Origin: Candidatus Melainabacteria bacterium
GTDB taxonomy: Bacteria; Cyanobacteriota; Vampirovibrionia; Obscuribacterales; Obscuribacteraceae
Length of the DNA: 64,000 nucleotides
Assembly (NCBI GenBank): GCA_003153555.1
Contig: PLZS01000063.1
Span: 1-64,000 of the forward strand
Reading direction: 5' to 3'
The notes under the pieces are model-generated. The model was not told the origin of the DNA. It ran no database searches and worked only from the letters and a program-made list of their open reading frames with translations. Each line of letters starts with the position of its first letter. Position 1 is the stretch's first letter. A program made the translations under genes and the position numbers. Shown here one piece after another: positions 1 to 8,094 of this stretch.

Positions 1-51
1 GCGCTCCCAGGTTAGATGCCGGCAAAGATGCCGGCGCTCCCAGGTTGGATG
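1..51. repeat. tandem copies of an intergenic GCGCTCCCAGG repeat, entering from outside the window
   Basis: GCGCTCCCAGGTT(A/G)GATG occurs at 1-18 and again at 34-51, a 33-base period. The linker contains GATGCCGGC twice, so GCCGGC elements alternate with the repeat. The array starts before base 1, so its full size is unknown. The GCGCTCCCAGG core recurs at 27550-27559. The repeat sits just past the end of the polyketide synthase gene. It is probably a dispersed intergenic (REP-like) element; a role in transcript ends is possible but not shown. Confidence 0.6.
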
Positions 52-56
52 ATCAG

Positions 57-1133
57 CTAGCGGATAAGTGCTGCTTCGACCGTCAGACCGGGTCCAAAAC
101 CTAAAATCACGCACGGCAATTTATCGCCGAGGGCGAGTAGTCGCTGAAGAATGAATAGCACCGTTGGTGATGACATGTTTCCACACTCGGATAGAATCTC
201 TCTTGAGGCGGAGAGTGCATGAGAGTCTAATTGTAATGCCTCACCAACCGCATCTAAAATGCGTGGACCGCCAGGATGCACGGCCCAGCCCTTTATATCG
301 CTGATCGTTAAATCATTCGACGCTAGCCATTGTGACAGGAATGGTGGCACGTGTTGGCGAATTAGCTCGGGGACATTGTTGGCTAGGGTCATGATGAATC
401 CCGTATTGCCGATCCGCCAACTCATCGCTTCATCTGAGTCTGGAACGACGTAAGAAGCGGCATCCGCATAATGCAGAGCATGCGAGTGCCTCCTCATTAA
501 CAAGGCTGCCGAACCGTCAGCGAACAGAGAATTGGAAACAAGCGATTCTTTTGACCAGCCATATTGAAAGTGCATTGAACAAAGCTCAGTGGCACAAATC
601 AAAACAACATTGTTCGGATTTTCATAGCAAAAACCGTTGCCCACACGCAACGCGTTAAGGGCGCCGTGGCAACCCATAAATCCGATATGCGTGCGTTTAA
701 CCGTGGGATTGAGTGACAAGGTATTGAACAACTGCAAATCAAATCCTGGTGCGACAAAACCAGTACAGGAGACTGTAATTAAGTGCGTTATCGTTTTTAC
801 GTCTATTCCGGATTGATGGAGAGCCTCACGGCAAGCGCGTGTTGCCAGGGGTCCGACTTGTTCTTCATACAATGCCATGCGCTCAGCGGTAGATGGTCCA
901 GTATCGAGTGTGGTTCTAGGTGGCTGAAAAAAATTGGAATTCGTCGCTTGTTCATGCTCAGTTCGCAGCACCGTGGAACGAGTTTGTATTCCGGATTTTT
1001 TGTACACTTGTTCCAGCACGCGTTCCTGTTTTGCCGTCTGGCAGCAAAGATCTTTGGCCAGACGATACGAATCAATTTGGCTGACCAAATTGTTCGGTAA
1101 CGCAGTTCCTAAGCCTATAATCGATGATGACAA
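57..1133 (-). CDS. type III polyketide synthase (chalcone/stilbene synthase family)
   Basis: Thiolase-fold enzyme that loads an acyl-CoA starter on a Cys and extends it with malonyl-CoA, giving alkylresorcinols, alkylpyrones or related products. The catalytic triad is visible: Cys155 in GFMGCHGALNALR, His286 in GWAVHPGG and Asn319 in ECGNMSSP. I place the start at TTG 1133 rather than the more upstream in-frame TTG at 1202. AGGAA lies at the right distance before 1133, whereas 1202 has no ribosome binding site and would overlap the upstream gene by 50 bases. The 358-residue length is normal for the family. It is the last gene of an operon with an FAD oxidoreductase and a methyltransferase, the gene set of Streptomyces srsABC. 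The actual starter and product cannot be read from the sequence. Confidence 0.93.
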   Translation of the reverse strand: MSSSIIGLGTALPNNLVSQIDSYRLAKDLCCQTAKQERVLEQVYKKSGIQTRSTVLRTEHEQATNSNFFQPPRTTLDTGPSTAERMALYEEQVGPLATRACREALHQSGIDVKTITHLITVSCTGFVAPGFDLQLFNTLSLNPTVKRTHIGFMGCHGALNALRVGNGFCYENPNNVVLICATELCSMHFQYGWSKESLVSNSLFADGSAALLMRRHSHALHYADAASYVVPDSDEAMSWRIGNTGFIMTLANNVPELIRQHVPPFLSQWLASNDLTISDIKGWAVHPGGPRILDAVGEALQLDSHALSASREILSECGNMSSPTVLFILQRLLALGDKLPCVILGFGPGLTVEAALIR

Positions 1134-1152
1134 TTGTCGTTCCTTTCCTGAT

Positions 1153-2337
1153 TCAGGCCGCGTGTTGAGGTTCGTCGGTGTGGGTGATGCTCGGCTCGGC
1201 AATGTAATTTATAATTGAGCTTGCGATGAACGGGAAAGTGGAAATGATTGGCATGGCAAAATGTCTCAGTCTGTCATTTCTTAGTCCAAGCGCGATTGCT
1301 CTGCTTCGATTTTGACGTGCTTGAATCAGATGTTTGTGCTTTTGCTGCCAGTTTTCTATTAGCGATGGCGACCATTCGATTAATGCTTTTTGCACCAACT
1401 CGATTACACCTGCGGCCGAAGCCAGCGCCCATGCGATTCCTTCACCTGTAAACGGTTCTGCGTATCCGCACGAATCACCGAGGATGAAGAGTCGCTCTCC
1501 GGCGATGCGCTCGCGTTTGCGCGTGAGAGCCTCTGTACCGGACCAGTGCGTAGTGGTGAGTGAAGCTGGAACGGGCAGGTTGCTCATTTGCAGAATCTTA
1601 GCCGCCGCTATTGCGGGACCTGAATTTGTTCGGGAAAAATGTCGATCCATCGCCGCAGCGACATCGACGCGTCCATCTTCCAAGCGTACCAAGCCTACAT
1701 ATCCACTGCTTGAGCAAGCCATGTAAATTCGTCCTGCCTGATAAAAGTCTGGAGCGTCCTCCACAATTGTGCCGCAGCCAAATCGTGAATTTGCCTTAGT
1801 GACAAAGTCGAACTCCTGGTGTCCTTCCAAAGCCCTTCCACTCAACCCATCCGCGACTATGACGACCTTTGCATCGACGGTTTTTGAATAACGGTGATTG
1901 CCTAACCTGACTGATCTTTCGTCCATGGATGCGTTAAGAACCTGCGCAGGAGCGCCTGGTAAGAAGGTTACTCCTCGCGTCATTGCTGCTCTGACAAGAG
2001 CGGAATCAAATTGGTTTCTCGAGAGCGATACACCTCTCGGTAGATTGATGATCGCTCTCTGATTGGATTCGAATAAGTGTAAATCCTTGAGTTGAACTGC
2101 TCCTTGCTCGCTTAACAAATTCTGCAAAGAATTCGACTCGAGAAGGTTAATCGCTGCGTTGTTTATGCAACAGCCGCAAACTTTCGCACGCGGAAATTGA
2201 GCTTTGTCCACGAGAAGAACATTGGCCGAAAATTGACCCAGCAAATATGCCGCAAACGCGCCTGCGGGACCGGAGCCAATAATCACTACGTCCCATTCTC
2301 TCTGAATCTGATCTAGTGAAGCTTCGCCTTCAATCAT
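1153..2337 (-). CDS. FAD-dependent oxidoreductase, geranylgeranyl reductase/aromatic hydroxylase type
   Basis: A 394-residue flavoprotein. The N-terminus carries the dinucleotide-binding motif DVVIIGSGPAGAFAAYLL (about residues 17-34). A CGCC cluster follows, as in geranylgeranyl-reductase-like proteins, and the second FAD motif GDSCGYAEPFTGEGIAWAL lies near residues 288-306. The start ATG has GGAGG four bases upstream and overlaps the methyltransferase stop by 8 bases, so the two are translationally coupled. Next to a type III polyketide synthase, the likely role is oxidation of the polyketide ring, as SrsC hydroxylates alkylresorcinols toward quinones. Reduction of an isoprenoid chain is the main alternative. 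Confidence 0.85.
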   Translation of the reverse strand: MIEGEASLDQIQREWDVVIIGSGPAGAFAAYLLGQFSANVLLVDKAQFPRAKVCGCCINNAAINLLESNSLQNLLSEQGAVQLKDLHLFESNQRAIINLPRGVSLSRNQFDSALVRAAMTRGVTFLPGAPAQVLNASMDERSVRLGNHRYSKTVDAKVVIVADGLSGRALEGHQEFDFVTKANSRFGCGTIVEDAPDFYQAGRIYMACSSSGYVGLVRLEDGRVDVAAAMDRHFSRTNSGPAIAAAKILQMSNLPVPASLTTTHWSGTEALTRKRERIAGERLFILGDSCGYAEPFTGEGIAWALASAAGVIELVQKALIEWSPSLIENWQQKHKHLIQARQNRSRAIALGLRNDRLRHFAMPIISTFPFIASSIINYIAEPSITHTDEPQHAA

Positions 2338-3031
2338 TGCGCCTCCAAATTAGGAGTTGCCGACAAGGAGGGCATGATTTCACATAGCATCCAGTCAGAC
2401 CCGCTTTAAGACCCATCGATTGCAGCTCTTTGCCTGTGAATGAACCTTGAACCGAGACAGGACCATCGTATTGAACAATTGGTGATCGGCTTAATAGGCG
2501 GGTGCCGAGCCAAACCAGCGCGAACGAAATTTCGCTGCGAACCAAATCATTGACGAGCACCATTTGAGTTGCGGAGTTCGCCATTTTTGTCAATAACGCA
2601 ATCACTTCAGGCGGATCGAGATGGTGAGTGAAAAGAGACGTCATTACGACATCGAAGCCGCCTGGTAATTCATCTTTCAAAGCGTCCAACTGAATAAATT
2701 CAACCGTTGCTTGCTTCTCTTGCGCATACTCACTCGAGTATTTTATTGAAGATGGACTGATATCGGCTCCCACGATCTCGAGCTTGACGTGGTCCAACTC
2801 TGCAGTTTTGTACAACGAAACTGGAATGTCACCACCTCCGGTGGCTATGTCGAGAATGCGCAACGGTTTTGCAAGACTTTGTTTCGCCAATGGTTTGATT
2901 TGAGACCATAGCAAAGCAGCGCTCGTGCTCATCAGGTTGAGTCTTTCTAGACCTCGCAAAGCTTCTATGTGACTCGTATAATCGAGCGCAGGATCGTCCA
3001 TGAGTTCGGCTACACGCTTACGAGTAAGCAT
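2330..3031 (-). CDS. class I SAM-dependent methyltransferase, first gene of the polyketide operon
   Basis: A 233-residue Rossmann-fold methyltransferase. SAM-binding motif I is RILDIATGGGDIPVSLY (about residues 58-74), an acidic residue follows in IVGADISPSS, and motif IV is GGFDVVMTSLFTHHL. The start ATG has AAGGGA upstream. This is the first gene of the operon and overlaps the next by 8 bases. In SrsABC-type clusters the equivalent enzyme O-methylates the phenolic lipid, and that is the most likely role. The C-terminus carries a CPPC motif (SCPPCRQL) of unknown meaning. Confidence 0.85.
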   Translation of the reverse strand: MLTRKRVAELMDDPALDYTSHIEALRGLERLNLMSTSAALLWSQIKPLAKQSLAKPLRILDIATGGGDIPVSLYKTAELDHVKLEIVGADISPSSIKYSSEYAQEKQATVEFIQLDALKDELPGGFDVVMTSLFTHHLDPPEVIALLTKMANSATQMVLVNDLVRSEISFALVWLGTRLLSRSPIVQYDGPVSVQGSFTGKELQSMGLKAGLTGCYVKSCPPCRQLLIWRRND

Positions 3032-3201
3032 TGATTTTCCCTTGCGCCTTCTAACGATTATGAGGAGCGGCTTTTCAACGCCAGCAACTTTTTTAGGAAA
3101 GTGTTGTGCGGCTTAAGCTTTACGTAGACAAGTGTACTATGTTCAGTCTGTCGGTCGCGGGGTTTAGGCCCGCTCAGCATTTGATTTTTTCCATTGTTAT
3201 A

Positions 3202-3223
3202 GTGACAATGTTCGTATTGTCAC
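3202..3223. promoter_or_regulatory. perfect 8-base inverted repeat, candidate operator of the His-rich transporter operon
   Basis: GTGACAAT (3202-3209) and ATTGTCAC (3216-3223) form a perfect dyad with a 6-base spacer. It lies 42 bases before the start of the secreted protein gene that precedes the DMT transporter. Size and position suit a dimeric repressor. The arms are not the CRP consensus and I do not recognise the regulator. Confidence 0.55.
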
Positions 3224-3265
3224 AATCGGTGAGCAATTCTGAGCGTTTTCTTAGGTTTCGGCGAT

Positions 3266-3892
3266 ATGAAAAGTTGGCAACGTGCAGCAGTTCTTATCCT
3301 GTGTTTCGGATTAGCGCTTGATCCCAAAAATTGTTTTGCGGCAGATGTGCTCAGTACCCTATCGCCGTCAGCCCGCGAGGTTGCAAAGGACACCCTGGCA
3401 ATGATCGCTTCGGGTCTTCAGATTGGTACAGCCAATCCTTATCAGAATGCCGGCAACGTCATGGAAGTTGGTGCTGGTGCGCTTTCAACCGGCATTTCGA
3501 CATACGCATTGAAACAGTCAAGTGGCGAAAAGAGAACCGCCAATGTTAATCCGAATATGCTGGCGCGATTCTTTTCCTTGTCCACTACAAAAGACAGGGA
3601 CATACCTGTTCCGATTTGGAATTTCCTTAACGAGCCGATGCCTGAGGGCAAGGGGCTCTCACGTCGAGATATCCTAATCCAACGCTGGGTTCAGATTGGA
3701 CGTATTCCGCCGCCGAAGAGCAAAGAGGGGCAGAGGCGCATTGCGTTGTTGTGCGGAACAGTTGCTCAGCCCCATCAAGTCTCGATTGATTTGCTTAATG
3801 ATCGAGTGGCGATGCTAGACGATCTGCGGGCGGCGATTGGTCAAATGTCACGCCAGTTGTTGGAGATTATGCGACTGATGAGGAAGCTATAG
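3266..3892 (+). CDS. secreted protein of unknown function, coupled to a transporter
   Basis: A 208-residue protein I do not recognise. It begins with a Sec signal peptide (MKSWQR, hydrophobic AAVLILCFGLAL, probable cleavage after CFAA near residue 26). The mature part is polar with no transmembrane segment and no Cys. Its last 25 residues look helical. The stop is followed one base later by the TTG start of the DMT transporter, which implies coupled expression. A partner or accessory role for the transporter is possible but not shown. Confidence 0.75.
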   Translation: MKSWQRAAVLILCFGLALDPKNCFAADVLSTLSPSAREVAKDTLAMIASGLQIGTANPYQNAGNVMEVGAGALSTGISTYALKQSSGEKRTANVNPNMLARFFSLSTTKDRDIPVPIWNFLNEPMPEGKGLSRRDILIQRWVQIGRIPPPKSKEGQRRIALLCGTVAQPHQVSIDLLNDRVAMLDDLRAAIGQMSRQLLEIMRLMRKL

Positions 3893-3893
3893 C

Positions 3894-4916
3894 TTGAGTC
3901 CTGTTCTTCTAGCGTTGCTCTCGGCGGCATTGTTCGGGGCTTCGGCGCCTGCTGGAAAGGCTGTCGTGTCCTCATTTTCCCCCTTTCAGCTGGCCGGTCT
4001 TTTATACCTTGGAGCTTCACTGGGCTCTTTGCCGCTCGTGTTGAAGCAGCATAGAGGCAAGATGTTCGGCGTGCCCAAATCTAGTCGGGCTAAGCTTTTA
4101 GGTGCTTTGATTTGCGGTGGATGTGCCGCACCTGCTTATATGTTTTCACTTGCTCTTGCGCCTGCATCTACGGTGTCGATGTATTTGTGTCTGGAGTCAC
4201 CGTTTACCGCAGTTTTGGCGTCACTGATTTTCAAAGAGCATCTAGGCAAGCTAGGCGTGATTGGTGTAATCGGCACAACCGCCGCAGCGCTGTTGCTTTC
4301 ATCAGGAGCGGGTACAGCCGGGTTGCTTGCTGCAGCCGCAGCGGCGACGGCTTGTTTACTATGGTCGCTCGATAACAACCTTACAGCCGTGATTGATGGC
4401 ATCTCGCCAGTTGAGTTTACATTCTGGAAAGGATTGATAGCCGGAAGTGTGAATTTCGCTATGGGCTGCCTGCTCCAACCACTTCATGCAGCGCCGATCA
4501 CTTTGTTGTATGCCATTGCCATTGGTGTCGTTTGCTATGGTGTGAGCATTACATGTTACATAGCGGCGGCTCAAAAACTTGGAGCAACACGTTCGCAAAG
4601 TATTTTTGCCAGCGCCCCATTCTGGGGGATCGGTATCGCCGCACTTACACTTGGTGAACGGCTTACAGCTGTGCAATTCGTCGCAGCCGCAATGCTCGTC
4701 GCTTCAATAGCAGTTTTGCTCCGTGATCGTCATGAACATCATCATGCTCATGAGACGATGTCGCATACCCATGAACACAGTCATGATGACGGACATCACA
4801 ATCATCAGCATGAGGGTCAGCTGGCTTCACTGCGTCATTCTCACTGGCACGATCATGAAACGGTGGAACATTCTCATCCACATCTGCCTGATTTGCATCA
4901 CCGGCACACCCATTGA
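3894..4916 (+). CDS. EamA/DMT-family transporter with a His-rich C-terminal tail
   Basis: A 340-residue inner-membrane transporter with about ten hydrophobic segments in two EamA halves (residues about 1-275), the drug/metabolite transporter fold. The last 64 residues (277-340) hold 24 His in HEH, HTH and HSH clusters plus Asp and Glu, with no counterpart in ordinary EamA proteins. Such tails bind Zn, Ni, Co or Cu in metal transporters, so metal or metal-complex export is the best guess. The start is TTG with AGGAAG upstream, directly after the stop of the secreted protein gene. The inverted repeat at 3202 could make the pair metal-regulated; this is inference. Confidence 0.88.
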   Translation: MSPVLLALLSAALFGASAPAGKAVVSSFSPFQLAGLLYLGASLGSLPLVLKQHRGKMFGVPKSSRAKLLGALICGGCAAPAYMFSLALAPASTVSMYLCLESPFTAVLASLIFKEHLGKLGVIGVIGTTAAALLLSSGAGTAGLLAAAAAATACLLWSLDNNLTAVIDGISPVEFTFWKGLIAGSVNFAMGCLLQPLHAAPITLLYAIAIGVVCYGVSITCYIAAAQKLGATRSQSIFASAPFWGIGIAALTLGERLTAVQFVAAAMLVASIAVLLRDRHEHHHAHETMSHTHEHSHDDGHHNHQHEGQLASLRHSHWHDHETVEHSHPHLPDLHHRHTH

Positions 4917-5112
4917 TCTTTGCCGCATGTGGCACTATATGCGGTGCTGAGCTTTCCTGGTTCGGCACTTTCGCTTGACTACCCTCCAGAAGTTTTTGCA
5001 ACAGAGCCCGAGCTCGCTCAAATGGTTGGGTGGGAGCGGAGGTTCGGCAATTATCCTACTGTACCTCAAATCAAATGCTTTATGGCACAAGCAAGATCCA
5101 AGCAGTTACCAA

Positions 5113-5394
5113 TTAAAGGCGTATGTGTTCGGGGCGAACTGGGCTGCTTGGAGTCACCTCAGCTGCAGCACAAGGGAAATCGTTCTTGACGATAAAGGGC
5201 CCGAAAAGATCGACAGCTAAGCGATCAAACACAGTAACGAAATTCGCTGAGGGAACTCCCACACCTTCTTTTCTGATTTTCGCGACCTCTGTTATATCGA
5301 TGTTCTCTCGCACCTTCGCCTCAGAAGGAGGCGCAAGCGAAAGCGCGAGCATTAGCGTCGCCAACGACCACAGAACTTTCGCTGCTGCTTTCAT
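5113..5394 (-). CDS. small secreted protein, unknown function
   Basis: A 93-residue product starting at ATG 5394, chosen because GGAGGA lies eight bases upstream; an earlier in-frame start at 5460 lacks this. The protein opens with a clear signal peptide (MKAAAKVLW, then SLATLMLALSLA, cleavage near SEA). The mature part is about 70 residues without transmembrane segments and has one Cys. I do not recognise a family. It is the last of a minus-strand run of small secreted proteins (5113-7132). Confidence 0.6.
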   Translation of the reverse strand: MKAAAKVLWSLATLMLALSLAPPSEAKVRENIDITEVAKIRKEGVGVPSANFVTVFDRLAVDLFGPFIVKNDFPCAAAEVTPSSPVRPEHIRL

Positions 5395-5472
5395 GAACCA
5401 TCCTCCGTCAGTGATATTCCATGCAACCATTCCGCCGCAAACCAAACGCTCTGTCTGCAAGCACCATGATCC

Positions 5473-6108
5473 TTAGTTGAAGTCATTCAGCAAAGTAGAC
5501 TTTGCGGTTTGTTGCTCAACCTGCATATCGAATCGATCTGGTGGCTGTCCGTTGATCTCAAACGAGACCACTAGGAAATCTCCATCAGCGCCACGCCCGA
5601 ACGGACCTTCGCCTGCAGCCACGACAGCAATCTGCTGGGCAAAGATAGGCTTTCCATTCGCTTTAATTACGTCATATTTGGCCACGTAGAAGTCACCGGC
5701 TGTTTTTATTACGGTCATCTGACTCAGTCTGATCGTTTCAAAGATTGAATTGTTGGAAGCACCCTGGTACTTGATACGCAGGACCGGATCTGTCGTTCCG
5801 ACCAAAATAGGCCCCTTTTTTTTGTGAAACGAAAATGTCACGTTGGAAACCGAAATTCCGGTGGCACCAGGATTAGGTAGAATCAATGCCGCCGCTCGCG
5901 GAGACAGACCGTTGTATGGCGCAAACAGACGGAGCCCCGGTTTGTCAAAAACGGATTCCCAATCAGCAAAAGATTGATCTACCTCAGTTTGGTCATGGAA
6001 TCTTTGCTGCACGCCGATCTGGTACGCACCGATATCGGCAGAAGCTGCAGATATCGACGCCACACATGCAATCATCCAAGACAAGATGGAAATGGATTTT
6101 CGGATCAT
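5473..6108 (-). CDS. secreted protein, unknown function
   Basis: Starts at ATG 6108, which has GGAGG eight bases upstream. The in-frame extension to 6192 would put polar residues ahead of the signal peptide. The 211-residue product begins MIRKSISILSW and continues into a hydrophobic core ending in ASA. The mature part is beta-rich in appearance (alternating hydrophobic residues, GISVSNVTFSF, ILVGTTDPVLRIKY) and has no Cys. No family is recognised. It lies 78 bases before the 93-residue secreted protein and may share its transcript. Confidence 0.7.
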   Translation of the reverse strand: MIRKSISILSWMIACVASISAASADIGAYQIGVQQRFHDQTEVDQSFADWESVFDKPGLRLFAPYNGLSPRAAALILPNPGATGISVSNVTFSFHKKKGPILVGTTDPVLRIKYQGASNNSIFETIRLSQMTVIKTAGDFYVAKYDVIKANGKPIFAQQIAVVAAGEGPFGRGADGDFLVVSFEINGQPPDRFDMQVEQQTAKSTLLNDFN

Positions 6109-6259
6109 CTGTTTAACCTCCGAGTCTTTGATCTGAGCGAGAGAGCTCATAGCCATAATTTTGGAGCTGTATTTGCGAGTCTGCATTTGCAAAAAAAGTG
6201 ACTTCTTGCATATGCGATAAGCACCATATTCGGTGCCGTGTGACAGCCTGAGGACTTAA

Positions 6260-6394
6260 TCACCGTGGTGGATGATGGTGACCTGGTGGTGGCTCGATGC
6301 TGATAGGCATGCAGGGTTCTGCACCAGAACAACCTTCGTCAGCCATAAAAATGTCTGAGGGATCTGAGTCGGACAAACTTGGTGAAAAATTCAC
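6260..6394 (-). CDS. possible 44-residue Pro/His-tailed small protein
   Basis: A GTG-started frame with AGAGG eight bases upstream, lying between two secreted-protein genes on the same strand. The product is acidic at the front (SLSDSDPSD), has two Cys (GCSGAEPC) and ends PPPGHHHPPR. Amino-acid composition is reasonable for a real protein, but there is no homology argument, so this is a tentative call. Confidence 0.3.
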   Translation of the reverse strand: MNFSPSLSDSDPSDIFMADEGCSGAEPCMPISIEPPPGHHHPPR

Positions 6395-6472
6395 AATGGG
6401 TTACCTCTGCACTCTGAATGGCCTGGCAAATTGCAGGATCATGATGCGACGTTGAGACGTCCAACAAATCTG

Positions 6473-7132
6473 CTATGGCTGGCACTTCTCAAAGAGATCG
6501 CACGTGGAGGGCGATAGTATGAGGTCGCTTTGAATATTGACTACGTTGCCCTCCATTCGAAGAAAGACCGCCCCGAAATCTATCTGACCCCGTCCAGTCA
6601 AGTGGAGGGACATTTTCCTCAGGTTCGGTAACCCAGCGCGATTTCCCCAAATGTCTTTTATAGTCTTGGTCGCAAACATCAAATTACCACCGGCAGAACG
6701 TATCTCCCAGTCGTCCAAGGGAATTGAAATGGTTTCGATTTCACGGATGTTGCCAAGCTGAGGCTGGAAGCACATGACGACCTGGACTCTAGCTCTCTTA
6801 AGGTTTCTTTTGTTTATAAAGTAGATCTGCATAGAATTTTCTAAAATGGCGTTGTCGTTGTGATTGGCTCCGAATATGTCAGTGATGCCGAAGCCGGCAT
6901 CCCCAAAATCATCTGCTTTTGTGACAGCTATAAAGTTGTCCGAGTTTCTGCCGACAATGCCAGCGTCTTCGCCCGGAATCTGCACAACAGTTGCCGTGGC
7001 TCCCGAGCATTGGAATGGTCGCACTGTCGCGTCAAATATAAAGGTCGGGCTAGCTGCTTCAGCACGCTGCGCAGTCTGTACAACAAAACAAGCCAACAAT
7101 AGAGGCAAAATGCCCAAAAATCTCTTTCTCAT
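6473..7132 (-). CDS. secreted protein, unknown function
   Basis: A 219-residue protein with a signal peptide (MRKRFLG, then ILPLLLACFVV, cleavage near AEA around residue 26). GAGGGA lies upstream of the ATG. The mature part has four Cys (C42, C118, and two in the C-terminal DLFEKC region), which could form disulfides in the periplasm. It looks beta-rich. I do not recognise a family. It is the first gene of the minus-strand run of secreted proteins 7132-5113. Confidence 0.7.
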   Translation of the reverse strand: MRKRFLGILPLLLACFVVQTAQRAEAASPTFIFDATVRPFQCSGATATVVQIPGEDAGIVGRNSDNFIAVTKADDFGDAGFGITDIFGANHNDNAILENSMQIYFINKRNLKRARVQVVMCFQPQLGNIREIETISIPLDDWEIRSAGGNLMFATKTIKDIWGNRAGLPNLRKMSLHLTGRGQIDFGAVFLRMEGNVVNIQSDLILSPSTCDLFEKCQP

Positions 7133-7710
7133 TGTGTTCCCTCAGATCTTTTTTCAAAGCGTGACAAGATCTAGCAGACCTAGTCTCATCCTCGCAGGTC
7201 TTGTATGGACGATTATACCCAACAATCCTAGTCGATTCATTCAGCATTCCCGTAACTCAAACCGAGTGAGTGTTCTGAGTTCTAGCTCGCCAATATCGGA
7301 CCACTTAAATTGCGCGTCTTGGAACAATTCAATGAACTATTTAGTTCCGAAGAAGAAATATTTATCGAATGGGGGAGAATCTAGAGCATCCGTTTCGGAC
7401 ATGGGATTAGCTGACACTTATATGCAGTAGCACGCCAAATTGATTTGATCTGATACTTGTCGCCGGATAAAAACTAAAATGACCGAGGTCCGATGACAGT
7501 TGCCAGTCAATGTCTTTGGGAGCAATGAAGGCCCAATTGTTTTTTGCAACAGAGCCGGCAGTTTCGATTCGGTGGAAAATAAATCGTTTTGTTTCCGTAA
7601 TGGAACTTAGCTTGGATATCTCCAGTCACAAAGCGCTAAATAACCTTTAGCTCTGAGCTAAAGGGCAAAGGCACCGTTATTATTGACATCTTCAGAGAGG
7701 GCGCGGAGCG
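7133..7710. other. 578-base gene-free region with one short perfect hairpin
   Basis: Divergent region between the secreted-protein run and the 2Fe-2S protein gene. Open frames here lack ribosome binding sites and protein-like composition. The one clear element is CCTTTAGCT (7644-7652) pairing with AGCTAAAGG (7656-7664) around a 3-base loop, 46 bases before the TTG start at 7711. There is no T-run after it, so it is not a standard terminator; it could be an operator or a leader hairpin. Confidence 0.4.
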
Positions 7711-8004
7711 TTGAGTAGCTGTTCAAAAACTTTACTGGTCTGCGTGAAAGGCAAAGCTTGCTCACGTCGGGATTCTGTCGAATTACTAAAGGGACTTAAG
7801 AAAGCGATCGGCAAGCGCGGTCTGGATGACTTTTACCAAATCAAAAAGGCTAAATGCTTCGGTCTGTGCAAGTATGGACCGATTATGTCCATCGATGACT
7901 CGATTTATGGCGGTGTCCGCAAAGACGACTACAAAAAAATTGTGAAGTGGCACGCCAAGAACACCAAGCCCATTAAACGTTTGCTGATAACAAAAAAGAA
8001 GTAA
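7711..8004 (+). CDS. thioredoxin-like 2Fe-2S ferredoxin-domain protein
   Basis: A 97-residue cytosolic protein of the (2Fe-2S) ferredoxin family related to the NuoE fold. Cluster ligands are visible: two Cys in VCVKGKAC near residues 11-16 and two in KCFGLCKYGP near residues 47-52 (Cys-x3-Cys), in the spacing of this family. The basic C-terminus (KRLLITKKK) is unusual. TTG is the start, with a purine-rich stretch upstream. It is probably a small electron carrier; the partner is not visible, as the neighbours are a GGDEF-like protein and secreted proteins. Confidence 0.75.
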   Translation: MSSCSKTLLVCVKGKACSRRDSVELLKGLKKAIGKRGLDDFYQIKKAKCFGLCKYGPIMSIDDSIYGGVRKDDYKKIVKWHAKNTKPIKRLLITKKK

Positions 8005-8094
8005 CTTGCCAAGTTCGAATGAGCGACTGGGAGAAGATACACTACACTAGTGAGGTAGGCGCTTTGACAGCGTCACTGTGAAAGGGAGATGTCC

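Noticed and set aside
1-51. CRISPR array at the window start
   Set aside because: Only two copies with 33-base period and no unique spacers of normal length; no cas genes.
1134-1202. Longer N-terminus of the polyketide synthase from TTG 1202
   Set aside because: No ribosome binding site and 50-base overlap with the upstream gene; TTG 1133 has AGGAA.
3106-3321. 71-codon plus frame upstream of the secreted protein gene
   Set aside because: No ribosome binding site; it overlaps the inverted repeat and the start of the supported gene.
4663-5001. 112-codon minus frame rich in Asp and His
   Set aside because: It is the complement of the His-rich tail of the DMT transporter.
6864-7430. 188-codon plus frame
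   Set aside because: Antisense to the secreted protein gene at 6473-7132, which has a signal peptide and ribosome binding site.
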